DNA of 64,000 nucleotides from Sabulibacter ruber (lineage in GTDB: Bacteria > Bacteroidota > Bacteroidia > Cytophagales > Hymenobacteraceae). A program made the translations under genes and the position numbers. Under the pieces are notes generated by a model. It made no database searches, was not told the origin of the DNA, and saw only the letters and a program-made list of their open reading frames with translations. The stretch lies in NCBI RefSeq assembly GCF_017355955.1, contig NZ_JAFFID010000001.1, positions 496,001-560,000 of the forward strand. Reading direction: 5' to 3'. Below, in pieces: positions 20,944-29,805 of the stretch (the first letter of the stretch is position 1; every line of letters starts with the position of its first letter).

Positions 20944-21053
20944 CCGGGCAAAAACTTAACCTTTTCAGGAACTTTTGTTTTGTTCTATTCAAGGAAATTA
21001 GAGCCTTAAATGGCGTGGAATTTGAATAAAATATCAGGTGTATAGAAGGTTTA

Positions 21054-21091
21054 AAACAAAAGAAGGAGCCATGAGGCTCCTTCTTTTGTTT
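21054..21091. terminator. Strong bidirectional hairpin terminator
   Basis: A perfect 17-bp stem (21054-21070 against 21075-21091) with loop ATGA. The core is GGAGCC/GGCTCC flanked by A-rich and T-rich arms, so it gives a U-tract in both directions. It lies 25 bases past the stop of the minus-strand fusion gene and about 110 bases past the small plus-strand gene. Confidence 0.9.
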
Positions 21092-21115
21092 ATAGGCTGT
21101 TTTAGGTAAAATACT

Positions 21116-24100
21116 TTAAAAACGAACCAGAGAAATAATATGGTCTTTGCTGCCATCGGTCACCCAGGAATCTAACTTAGCGGGTTCCTTCATTTGCTGG
21201 CCGCGGTGACGAGGCACGGCAATGTAGCCGCATTTGACATCCGGTAAAGCCGACATATCGCTCCAGAGTTTCTCAATCTGCGCTACCGGGTAAATATCTT
21301 CCTGCCCGTGTCCCCAACGGTATTTCACGTCTTTGATGGTCACGTAGGTAGGCATGCGGTGAGCTACGCTCCTGACTGCTTTGGCTAACAATGCATCATC
21401 GCCCCGCAAATCTGCCCGGGTAAGACCAAACAGCGCCAACAAGGGATCAATCTGGATCCAGGTGGTCATGGTATTATAGTAGCTCAGGTTCAGCTCATCT
21501 TCCTCTCTCGGCTGGGCCAACCCTTCCAGCAACCTTACTTTGCCATTCACCCGCGCCAATCCTCCTCCCCGATCCTCAATACGGCGGGGCACCACCTCAA
21601 AGGTGAGCACATTGCCAGACTCCAGGTGATAGCCCAGGGCAGCCGGGTTGAGGTCGGCCCCTAAGGTATCAATGTTGTGGAGCATGATGGTTTCCAGTTG
21701 TGGGTTCTCTTCCAGGATCTGGGCCAAAACGCCGTTGCGCAGCATATTGGAGACCTCGTACCAGTGGCCCAGCGGCGAAAAGCGCTGCGAGGCGATGTTG
21801 TCTACGTAGTCTGAGCCTTCACCTTTAGACTTGGCCCAGTTGATCATGGCACGTCTGCCCGCCTCACGTACTTTCTGTTTGTTCTCGTCCAGGGTTTCCT
21901 GGGGCATTTCCTCCCACAGGAACCGAAGGTCGCGCTCCATGGGTACGTAGCGTTGCCCTATGGAACGCCCCGTAGACAAGTATACCGGTCCGGCATAGCC
22001 AAACTTCTGGGTGAGTTCCAGTTTCTTGCGGATGGGTTCATGCGTCAGGTAACTCGTGGCCACTATGTGCGGCAACAAGGCCCCGTATTTCTCAGAAACG
22101 GCTTTGGTTTTGGCCAGGTGGATCTCCAGGAAGCTGCGGTGAACCCCGTCAATTTCTACAAATGGGTTCAGGGCCTTGATCACCCCTGCGCCCTTGGTCC
22201 AGCGGCTACCCACCCCGGCGGCCAGGCTCAGAACTGCTACTCTACCGCCTTTGATGGCCTCTTCGCCCTTATGTACTGCTTGAGTAAGGCTTTCCAGTTG
22301 AGCAATGTCAGTAAGCTGCACGTCTTCAATGGAGGTCTCGTTGGGCAAGCGGTTCCTTGAAAGACCAATGTAGCCTTTCTGCAACTGCTCCCTTATTTCT
22401 TCGTGCTGAATGAAATCAAAACCGTTCTCTTTCTTGATGCGGTCGGCTTTCTCGTTCTCATTGCTTCGGCTGCCCTGAGAAGAAGGATCAGACACCTTGA
22501 ACAGGTTACTCACAATGGTGCGAAGCAACGGATACGCCAGGTTGTTCTGGTCGCAGTGCGTGGTGAAGAAGTCAATCTCCGCCCTGCGCACATACGAGAT
22601 GGTTTGCGGATCTTTCTTTACCAGGTCAGAAACGTGAATGGCATAATATTGCTCCGGCATTAGGGCCGCGTTCCCTTCGTGCAGATAGGACCAGGAACCC
22701 TTGTTGTTGATGCTCCAGTTGTACACCACCGGTTCCATGGCAAACGGCAAGGAGTCAGACAAGTCTGCCTTGGTGGCCCGTAGTATGTCTAATACTCTGG
22801 CTTTGTATTCTTCATACTGCTCTGGGTTCACAAACATACCCATACCGCCGCCAGACATACCTCCCAGCATCAGGAAGCCCAGATAATTTTCCCCGAACTC
22901 CTTTTTAGCTCTGCGGATGATTTCTTCCGTGAAGTGCGTGGAAGCCCACGGAATGATAGTCTTAATGGGCGACTCAAAGTTGAACGCTGTATTTGAAGCC
23001 AATTTGCGAATATCGCCCTCCTTTAACGCGGCCAAAATGTTGTCAAAAACCTGATTTGTTTTTTGGCGCGCTCCCCACTCGTTCTCACCACGTAACAGGT
23101 ACTTCTCTGTCACCATCTCCAGAATAGGACCAACATTGGAGGCCATTCCGCCGTGCATGAGTACCAGCGAGTTCATGAGTTTATGGGCCATCTCGGGGTG
23201 AATTTCTTCGCCCTGCAGCACCCGGTGACGGGGTAACAAGGTGCCACGGCTAATGCCAAACTCCGGATCACCGTCCTGCGAGAACGTTCCCTGAATAGCT
23301 TTAATGCCTGGCCAAACGCCACCTGAATCTTGCCAGCCGCCGCCGGAACCACCAATCCACTCGCCTAGGATGGCTCTTGAGGCCACCAACCGGCGTTCGC
23401 TTTCCTCCAGTCCACCAACCAGGTTCCTGGTTTGCCCGGTGGCCCGCATCAATAAGCTGATGATGGAACCCAGCAAATTAGTTGAAACGGCAAATCTGGA
23501 CCCCTTAGGAATATCATTCACCTTGGTTACCAGCTCAATTCCCATTCCCGGAGCTACAATACGCGCCAGAATAGCGGGCAAAGACTGGTTGGTCCCCTCA
23601 AAAGATGGCGGTATCAGGCCAGAAGCAATCACGCCAGCTTTCACCAGACTCAGGTAATCATTCCCGAAATTGAAGAGGTCATCCAGGTCATGGATGTCCT
23701 TAGAGGTGTTCAGGTCAATACTGGTTACCCTTAATACCGGCTCTGGAATTACCCTTACATAGGATTGCAAAGGCGGCCGAATGTCTTTGTCACGGCCAAA
23801 TACGCCTAAGTCAATGGAGATATTGAGTACCCGCGCGCCTTCTGGGTAGTCCATGCCCAGGAAGAAAATATCTGACCAGCCGCTGTGGGTTAAGTCCATG
23901 CGCACGGAAGTCTGCTCTTCCAGCACCGGGTAGAATAGGGAGTTCTCCTGCCGCTGCAGTAACTGCGGATGGATTTTGATAGGATGCTCTTCCTGGTGCC
24001 CTACCCTGAACATCCACTGATTTCCTTTACTGGAGCGCACGCTCTTCCGCACCTGGTCGGCCAGGATCTGGAAAGACAAATGGTGGTAACTCTCGGCTAG

Positions 24101-24445
24101 TCCGCTGAACAAGGCCGCATTAGGTCCATGGGTATCAATTTCCTTCAGGAAAGTAGCAATAGCATGCTCAAACCTACGGGAAAGCAGGTCTTCAAACCCA
24201 GCATATGGTATTTTTCCGGTGGAGGGTGTGTCGGCTGCTTCCATCAGGAAGAACCGGTACCCCGCAAATAGGAAAAGGATAGCGCGTACTTTGTCGTAAA
24301 GACTGGGGGTGGTTTTCCGGAATTCATCCAGCTCCCGAAGCGCTTTATACAACTCTTTGGAAGACATGTTCCGGCTCATCTGAAAAAACGAGCGGTTGCG
24401 TTCCTCGGGGTTAGTAGATGTAATCGTCTGTATAAATATGTTCAT
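21116..24445 (-). CDS. Fused fucokinase-type GHMP kinase and UDPGP-family uridylyltransferase
   Basis: An 1109-residue cytosolic protein. Residues 1-170 are helical and unassigned. About 180-570 is a GHMP kinase of the L-fucokinase/HddA type: RMDLTHSGWSD near 181-191, a degenerate phosphate loop IPKGSRFAVSTNLLGS near 308-323, SGGGWQDSGG near 366-375 and GGMSGGGMGMF near 530-540. From about 735 to the end is a UDPGP-type nucleotidyltransferase: LSLAAGVGSRWTKG, the metal-binding HNIDTLGADLNP and GGGLARVNGKVRLLE. The plausible role is phosphorylation of a free sugar at C1 followed by activation to a UDP- (or other NDP-) sugar. Known Bacteroides Fkp has the opposite order, transferase first. The gene follows the GalU-like gene by 27 bases in one operon. 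The sugar is not known; fucose, a heptose, galactose or a uronate are candidates. Confidence 0.8.
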   Translation of the reverse strand: MNIFIQTITSTNPEERNRSFFQMSRNMSSKELYKALRELDEFRKTTPSLYDKVRAILFLFAGYRFFLMEAADTPSTGKIPYAGFEDLLSRRFEHAIATFLKEIDTHGPNAALFSGLAESYHHLSFQILADQVRKSVRSSKGNQWMFRVGHQEEHPIKIHPQLLQRQENSLFYPVLEEQTSVRMDLTHSGWSDIFFLGMDYPEGARVLNISIDLGVFGRDKDIRPPLQSYVRVIPEPVLRVTSIDLNTSKDIHDLDDLFNFGNDYLSLVKAGVIASGLIPPSFEGTNQSLPAILARIVAPGMGIELVTKVNDIPKGSRFAVSTNLLGSIISLLMRATGQTRNLVGGLEESERRLVASRAILGEWIGGSGGGWQDSGGVWPGIKAIQGTFSQDGDPEFGISRGTLLPRHRVLQGEEIHPEMAHKLMNSLVLMHGGMASNVGPILEMVTEKYLLRGENEWGARQKTNQVFDNILAALKEGDIRKLASNTAFNFESPIKTIIPWASTHFTEEIIRRAKKEFGENYLGFLMLGGMSGGGMGMFVNPEQYEEYKARVLDILRATKADLSDSLPFAMEPVVYNWSINNKGSWSYLHEGNAALMPEQYYAIHVSDLVKKDPQTISYVRRAEIDFFTTHCDQNNLAYPLLRTIVSNLFKVSDPSSQGSRSNENEKADRIKKENGFDFIQHEEIREQLQKGYIGLSRNRLPNETSIEDVQLTDIAQLESLTQAVHKGEEAIKGGRVAVLSLAAGVGSRWTKGAGVIKALNPFVEIDGVHRSFLEIHLAKTKAVSEKYGALLPHIVATSYLTHEPIRKKLELTQKFGYAGPVYLSTGRSIGQRYVPMERDLRFLWEEMPQETLDENKQKVREAGRRAMINWAKSKGEGSDYVDNIASQRFSPLGHWYEVSNMLRNGVLAQILEENPQLETIMLHNIDTLGADLNPAALGYHLESGNVLTFEVVPRRIEDRGGGLARVNGKVRLLEGLAQPREEDELNLSYYNTMTTWIQIDPLLALFGLTRADLRGDDALLAKAVRSVAHRMPTYVTIKDVKYRWGHGQEDIYPVAQIEKLWSDMSALPDVKCGYIAVPRHRGQQMKEPAKLDSWVTDGSKDHIISLVRF

Positions 24446-24472
24446 CTGCCTCTTTATGCAATCTGGAAGGTC

Positions 24473-25444
24473 CTATACAAAACTGGGAGTTGGTTGGGTG
24501 GCTTTGCGTTGGTTTGCCTCGGCTAACAACTCAACCATGGAGGTTAGCGTTTCGTCATGGGCCTGGCCCGCCAAACCTAAGGCAATCTGCGCCTGCAACA
24601 GGCCCTGCTTTTTACTTAGGTCATAGCGATTGCCTTTTACCTCCAGTGCCAGATACTTCTCTGTATTGGCCAGTTCCTGCAAGGCAGGTGTTAACTGCAC
24701 ATTTGAGTTGCCGCTTTCTACCTGCGCCTGTAAAATGCTGAAGACAGAAGGCGTAAGCACGTGCATCCCGAAGAAGCAGAGGTAGTAACCGGCCCGTAAC
24801 CCTGGCGTTTGCAGTTCCAGTTCGGCGGTGCTGAGGGAGGGCTTCTCAATAATCTTTTCGATCTGGTACATTCCTTTCTGGTTTGGCAGATGCTTACCCG
24901 TTACGGTACCATACCGATGGATTTGGTGCTCCACCGTTGGATTTACCGCAGAAACGGCACATCCCTCCTGCACGGCGAGGTTAATGAGTTGGGTAGTGCA
25001 CCGTTGGTTAGGAAGAGAAGAAACATATAGGTGGTCTCCCAAAAGCAATAAGAAAGGTTCCTCTTTCACAAATTCACGGGCGCAAAACACGGCGTGTCCA
25101 AACCCAAGCGGCTCCTTTTGCTCAATGAACTGAATTCTGGTACGCAGGTTGTCTACTTTCTCGGCTTCTTCTTTGGCCCAATCAGTGTTTTTGAAGGATT
25201 CTAACAGGTTATTCCGAAGCGATGCGAAAGCCTCATGGTACCTGGGACCATCGCCTGGCGCACAGATTACGCATATTTCCTCAATACCACTGGCAAACGC
25301 TTCCTCGGCTATAATCTGGATGGTAGGCTTTGTCAATCCGTCAATGTCTACCACCGGAAGCATGGCCTTTTGTACGGTGTCAGCTACAGGATATAGTCTT
25401 TCACCGCGGGCTGCAGCCGTGATGATAGCTTTTCTTACTTTCAT
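24473..25444 (-). CDS. GalU-like UTP-sugar-1-phosphate nucleotidyltransferase
   Basis: A 323-residue Rossmann-type nucleotidyltransferase. The N-terminal signature is KAIITAAARGERLYPVADTVQKAMLPVVD, which departs from the usual GalU 'GLGTR' glycine-rich loop (here ARGER). Other GalU marks are EPLGFGHAVFCAREFV, LLLLGDHLY (metal-binding Asp), EKIIEKPS and the late G-x-RYDLSKKQG segment. It probably makes UDP-glucose or a related UDP-sugar. It is the first gene of a two-gene operon with the kinase/uridylyltransferase fusion and has a consensus promoter about 50 bases upstream. Confidence 0.85.
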   Translation of the reverse strand: MKVRKAIITAAARGERLYPVADTVQKAMLPVVDIDGLTKPTIQIIAEEAFASGIEEICVICAPGDGPRYHEAFASLRNNLLESFKNTDWAKEEAEKVDNLRTRIQFIEQKEPLGFGHAVFCAREFVKEEPFLLLLGDHLYVSSLPNQRCTTQLINLAVQEGCAVSAVNPTVEHQIHRYGTVTGKHLPNQKGMYQIEKIIEKPSLSTAELELQTPGLRAGYYLCFFGMHVLTPSVFSILQAQVESGNSNVQLTPALQELANTEKYLALEVKGNRYDLSKKQGLLQAQIALGLAGQAHDETLTSMVELLAEANQRKATQPTPSFV

Positions 25445-25496
25445 AGATGAGGTTTAGAAATCAGTTCTTGAATGAAACGGTATTAGCTCAATGTAT

Positions 25497-25526
25497 CAAA
25501 TATAGAGTTTTTACACTGATCTCAAA
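25497..25526 (-). promoter_or_regulatory. Perfect Bacteroidota sigma-A promoter for the nucleotide-sugar operon
   Basis: Read on the minus strand: TTTG (25526-25523), 18 bases, then TATATTTG (25504-25497), an exact match to TTTG-N17/19-TAnnTTTG. The predicted start of transcription is about 25490, leaving a leader of about 45 bases before the ATG at 25444. Confidence 0.75.
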
Positions 25527-25950
25527 TACAATCTGCCCTCATACCCTCTCTAGGCAATTTAGGTTGCCCTCTGCTACATAGTTAAGAGAATCGCTTTACC
25601 AGGTTCTTCGGGCTGGATTTATTCTTCATAGATAATATCCCTGGAATGATTCTTTTAAACCTACTTGCTGAGGTTCAGGCATTACCAAGTTGTACCTTAC
25701 TAGGTAGGTTTTCAGGGGAAGGTCTTTTAATCCAGTATTGATTACTTAAACACCTCTGAAAAGAGCTTTTCAAATTCAAAAACCACAATTTGTTATTAGA
25801 ATTTAATAATTTATTCTAAAAATAGTATATTAGTTGGTCAATTGAATTCAAGAGTTAATAAAAGAACCAAGTACCACAAAACAGAAATAAAGCCTTTGCA
25901 GCCTTTGTGCTGCATACAGGTATTAAGCGAAAAACATCTGACAACAAGCT
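25527..25950. other. AT-rich divergent promoter region
   Basis: Separates the minus-strand nucleotide-sugar operon from the J-domain gene. It becomes very AT-rich from 25780 to 25850. A small dyad TAGAAT/ATTCTA with 6-base arms spans 25796-25817. No gene is supported here. Confidence 0.5.
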
Positions 25951-27999
25951 ATGCACAAGAACTACTACCAACTTCTGGGAATCAAGGAAAACGCGACACA
26001 GGTAGAGATTAAGGATGCTTACCGAAAGCTTTCTAAGCGCATCCATCCGGATATGAACCAGGGAGAGCCGTTTTTCGAGGAATATTTCAAGGAAGTGCAG
26101 GAAGCGTATGGGATTTTGTCAAACCAGGATAAAAAACGGACCTATGACTCTGGCCGGTTTACCCCACGCAATGTGGTGTCGCAAAGCCCTACCCGCAACA
26201 TAGAGTTTGAGATCACGCGCCTGCAGATGCGTTTGCGTGACCAGAATGAACTGGTTACCTCCCTTCAGGAAGAAAAGAAATCCCTTTCTCAGGAGTTGGA
26301 CCACTTTGTGAAGGCGCTGTTTGAAGTGAAAAATGAGCGGAGCACCCTGCAGCGGAAAGTGCAGGAGCAGGAAATGGAAGTGACTGTATTGAAAAAGGCA
26401 CTACGGGAGGTAGAGACAACTACTAAACCCACCCCAGCTCCCTCACCGGAGTTGCAGAAGAAAGTAAAAACCCTGGAGCTGGAGCTGCAACAATACCGGG
26501 AAAGTATTACAGGTAAAACTCGGGAGCTGGCCTCGGAGGTGCAACGCACACAATTTCTGGAGAAACGGGTGCAGGAATTAACCCGGGAGGTCAGCCAAAA
26601 GCAAGGCAAAGATCAACAGATCCAAACCTTAATCAAAGACCTGGAAAGCCAGAAAGCTAAACTGCAGCAGGTAGAGGCGCAAACGGCTCAGCTCACCAAT
26701 GAATTGAACCGGAGAACCAAAGAGCTGGAATTGGCTCTGCAGCAAAAAGCCACTTTACAGCAAAACCTGCAGGAGGCAGAAGCCAGGCGTCAGCAAAGCC
26801 AGGGAAAGACAGCTCCTACCGCCGGGAAAGCAGACCAATACCAGGCACAGTTGCAGGAACTAGCAAGCCAAAAACAGGCATTGCAAAACCAGGTACATGA
26901 ACTGGAAATAGAAGCTGCTCAACTGAAGCAGAGCCTGCAGGAGACAGACCAGCAACTGAAACTGGAAACTGCTCAAAAAGCAACCCTGCAAGGCAAACTG
27001 GAGCAACAAGAAAAGCAGCTCAGCCTACAGCAGGCATCCCTTCAAACCAAAACCCAAGAATTAGAGCAGGCTGTTGTTGAGAAAAAGACTTTGCAGGAAC
27101 GCGTTCAGCAAGGAGTGAAAGAAATCCAGAGCCTTCAAAAAGCCCTGCAGGTAAAAGCCGAAGAACTAAGCAAGATTTCCTCGCAGCTAACTGAGCTTCA
27201 GAAGCAAAACCAGGTTTCTAAACAGGAAACGGAAAAGCTGCACAAGACCGTCAAGAACCTGGAACAGCAAACCGCTAAAGACAAGAAAGAAATACAGAAC
27301 CAGTCTCAGGCGCTCCAGGCAAAAGAGCAGGAACTCAGGGCCACCACTAAGCAGAAGCAGGAACTGCAAGTTCAATTGAAAGAAACCAGACAAAAGCAGG
27401 AAGCGCAGCAGGTAGCGTTACAGGCTAAAATCCAGGAAGCGGACAAAGAGCAATCGCAGAAAAAGGCGCTGCAAACCAAAGTACAGGACCTGGAAAAGGA
27501 AATTGCTACGCGGCAGTTGGAGGTAAGCGAGCTGAAAAAAGAAACCATTACGGTGAAAGCCAGATACGCTCACCTGGGGCATATACAGCCTTTTCTGGTG
27601 GAGCACATGGACTTCTTCAACTCTGATAAACCCGAAGAGTTCGGGACTTCCTTTGAGAAGCAGGATATTAAATACATTTTCAGCCGCATGAAGATTGCCA
27701 TGCTTACAGACAAACCCGGCAAGCTCAACGTGCTGGTGAAATACTTGAAACCCAACGGGCAGTTGTACTTCAACCCGCAGTCCTCTCCTACCGGGTATTC
27801 CTTTGCCGCTACCATCAACTACAACCCCAAGGAAGAATACATTTACCTGTCTGGTTGGGGCAGCGACCGTGAAAGCACCTTTGTAGGCGGCGACCACCGG
27901 GTGGAGATTTACGATGAATCCGGGCGGCAACTCAGCAGAGCAAACTTTCAGGTAAAAGACCAACTGCTGAAACTCTCCAAACTCAAAAGCTTCTTCTAA
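25951..27999 (+). CDS. J-domain protein with a long coiled coil and unknown C-terminal domain
   Basis: A 682-residue protein. An N-terminal J domain (about 1-70) has the HPD triad at residues 32-34 (KRIHPDMN), so it should stimulate an Hsp70 (DnaK) ATPase. Residues about 85-530 are an almost unbroken Gln/Glu/Leu-rich coiled coil. The last 140 residues (about 545-682) form a compact, aromatic, probably beta-rich domain with YIYLSGWGSDRESTFVGGDHRVEIYDE. Gly/Phe-rich and zinc-finger regions of DnaJ are absent. No signal peptide. It stands alone and ends with a terminator. The substrate is unknown; a cytoskeleton-like or tethering co-chaperone is one reading. Confidence 0.85.
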   Translation: MHKNYYQLLGIKENATQVEIKDAYRKLSKRIHPDMNQGEPFFEEYFKEVQEAYGILSNQDKKRTYDSGRFTPRNVVSQSPTRNIEFEITRLQMRLRDQNELVTSLQEEKKSLSQELDHFVKALFEVKNERSTLQRKVQEQEMEVTVLKKALREVETTTKPTPAPSPELQKKVKTLELELQQYRESITGKTRELASEVQRTQFLEKRVQELTREVSQKQGKDQQIQTLIKDLESQKAKLQQVEAQTAQLTNELNRRTKELELALQQKATLQQNLQEAEARRQQSQGKTAPTAGKADQYQAQLQELASQKQALQNQVHELEIEAAQLKQSLQETDQQLKLETAQKATLQGKLEQQEKQLSLQQASLQTKTQELEQAVVEKKTLQERVQQGVKEIQSLQKALQVKAEELSKISSQLTELQKQNQVSKQETEKLHKTVKNLEQQTAKDKKEIQNQSQALQAKEQELRATTKQKQELQVQLKETRQKQEAQQVALQAKIQEADKEQSQKKALQTKVQDLEKEIATRQLEVSELKKETITVKARYAHLGHIQPFLVEHMDFFNSDKPEEFGTSFEKQDIKYIFSRMKIAMLTDKPGKLNVLVKYLKPNGQLYFNPQSSPTGYSFAATINYNPKEEYIYLSGWGSDRESTFVGGDHRVEIYDESGRQLSRANFQVKDQLLKLSKLKSFF

Positions 28000-28025
28000 C
28001 CTGGAACACCGCACCAAGAACTTAT

Positions 28026-28085
28026 CAGAAGCCTTTCGGCCCTGAAGTGTCTGCTTTAACAGCAGGCAGGGCAGGAAGGCTTCTG
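28026..28085 (+). terminator. Branched hairpin terminator after the J-domain gene
   Basis: CAGAAGCCTT (28026-28035) pairs with AAGGCTTCTG (28076-28085). Within it GCCCTG can pair with CAGGGC, and CTGC/GCAG closes an inner loop. A T-rich run (GGCTTTCTTTCCTTTATG) follows. It lies 27 bases after the stop codon. Confidence 0.75.
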
Positions 28086-28463
28086 GCTTTCTTTCCTTTA
28101 TGTCTGCCTTTAAATTATTCTAAAAGATTGCTTAATCAATTAACTTTGACAAAAGCTATTTACAATTGGATAGGCCTTTGAACCCAAAAAGAAGTTCAAC
28201 GCCAACACAAGGCAATTCTGAAAACTGCGTTTTAATGCTGATATTGGCAAAACGGCTTAAATACAGAACCTTCCATTTACCTTCCCCCAAATGCTTAGGG
28301 TGCTTAGGCAAGCCAATCTCTTTTACCTGGAATAGGTCTATTCACAGAAATATCAGGGTAAATACTAGAAGCTAACGCTTAATTAAAGCATAAATACGTA
28401 TTTTTAGCCTCGGCTACTTAAAGAAATAGTTCTACTTCGTAGAAGGAAGGTATCTTAACCAGA
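28086..28463. other. Intergenic region, nothing recognised
   Basis: About 380 AT-rich bases between the terminator and the small gene at 28464. A 69-codon frame at 28166 has no supporting features. No repeat-family member was seen. Confidence 0.4.
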
Positions 28464-28709
28464 ATGGAGCAGAAAGACCAGATATTATTCGCGTTGTATG
28501 CCAGAGTAAACCAGTTTCCAGAGCCGGAGGACCATCCTACTCTCTCATTTGACATTGCCCGGGAATTAAGCCTTCCCCTGGATAGAGTTTTAGCCCTCGC
28601 GCAGGAATTAGCCCAGGAAGGGTTTGTTACCATTAGTGTGCTGAGTGATCCGCCGCTCCTGTATCTCACTGTCCTGGGCGTCATCAGGTGCAAGCGGCTG
28701 GCCGCCTGA
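28464..28709 (+). CDS. Small winged-helix-like hypothetical protein
   Basis: An 81-residue protein: IL-x-ALYARV helix, a second helix with LSFDIARELSLPLDRVLALAQELAQEGFV and a short beta pair leading to LYLTVLGV. This is the helix-turn-helix-wing pattern of small winged-helix domains, with no other domain. It resembles in layout the 84-residue protein at 57757-58011. It ends only seven bases from the convergent PAS kinase. DNA binding is inferred from the pattern only. Confidence 0.6.
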   Translation: MEQKDQILFALYARVNQFPEPEDHPTLSFDIARELSLPLDRVLALAQELAQEGFVTISVLSDPPLLYLTVLGVIRCKRLAA

Positions 28710-28716
28710 CCATCGC

Positions 28717-29805
28717 TTATCCAACACTTTTGGGTATTCTGATAAAGAAGGTAGTGCCCTGGTTTTCTTTGCTTTCAAACCATATTTCGCCTTTGTGCCA
28801 CTCCACAATGGTTTTCACAATAGACATACCCAGCCCGATGGATTTCTCGCCCCTCAAACCCGGTCTACGGGCCGGAGTAAACTTCTCAAACAACGTGGCG
28901 TGGTACTTTTCAGGAATACCTACCCCGGTATCGGCTACTTTCACTAAAATAGAAAAATCCTTATCCTCAATGCTCACGGTCACCTGGCCATCTTCCGGGG
29001 TAAACTTAAGGGCATTGGAAATAAGGTTGGTGATAGCCTGCAGAAACTTTAAGTCATCTACCTCGGCGTAGATTTCCTTGCTGCTGCACACAAAATTCAC
29101 TTTGGTAGGCAGCAGTGCTCCCCCCCGGTAATTGAGGTACTCAGAAACCATCTCGCCCATTTTCTCCACCAGGTTAACGCGCCGGGTGACCACCTGTGAT
29201 TGGGTAGATTCCATGAACTCCTGGTTCATAAACTCCTGGATGATATGGGATCCCCGTTTACTGCTTTGTTCAATGAGGTTGATTAGATGGTGTACTTCGG
29301 CATTGGTATGCTCTTTCAGTTCCTCTTCCAGAACGCCTGCCAGGTTGCTGATCATCCCTAACGGAGCGGCCAGATCATGGGCGATGATATTGAGCACCGA
29401 GTTCTTTTTGTTCGAGAATTTTTTTAGATGGTCATTGTATTGCCGCTGGGTAGTAATATCCTCTACATGCCCCAGAATGGTGCGCGGCTCAGAGTTCTCT
29501 TCCACCAGCGCCAGGTTCAGGCACACCCATTGCTCCTCCTGCCCCGGGAACTGAAACCTGCATTCTACCTGGTTGCTGGCTCCCCGCTCTATTAACTCCT
29601 GCAGGCACTCATGCAGATAGGCCTGGTCGTCCTGGTGCACATAGGAGAGCAACGTGGCCGGCTCAATCTCCAGGGAGGGCAATTCAAAACATGACTTAAA
29701 TCTAGGGCTCAGGTAGGTGAACACGCCAGGCTCAATCAGGTAAGCAAAATAGGCCTGCTGCGTACGCTCTACCAAAGCCTGGAATAACTCTGAAGAAGGA
29801 TCCAT
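28717..29805 (-). CDS. PAS-domain sensor histidine kinase
   Basis: A 362-residue soluble kinase with one PAS domain (about 5-120), whose C-terminal cap is ILGHVEDIT. The HisKA domain carries His143 in IIAHDLAAPLG. The ATPase domain has N-box NLISNALKF, G1 ADTGVGIP and G2 SIGLGMSIVK. There is no membrane segment and no receiver domain. An orphan: no response regulator lies nearby. It converges on the small gene at 28464. Confidence 0.92.
   Translation of the reverse strand: MDPSSELFQALVERTQQAYFAYLIEPGVFTYLSPRFKSCFELPSLEIEPATLLSYVHQDDQAYLHECLQELIERGASNQVECRFQFPGQEEQWVCLNLALVEENSEPRTILGHVEDITTQRQYNDHLKKFSNKKNSVLNIIAHDLAAPLGMISNLAGVLEEELKEHTNAEVHHLINLIEQSSKRGSHIIQEFMNQEFMESTQSQVVTRRVNLVEKMGEMVSEYLNYRGGALLPTKVNFVCSSKEIYAEVDDLKFLQAITNLISNALKFTPEDGQVTVSIEDKDFSILVKVADTGVGIPEKYHATLFEKFTPARRPGLRGEKSIGLGMSIVKTIVEWHKGEIWFESKENQGTTFFIRIPKSVG

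Noticed and set aside
28166..28375. 69-codon frame upstream of the small winged-helix-like gene
   Set aside because: Lys/Pro/Ser-rich without motif or ribosome-binding site, in AT-rich intergenic DNA.
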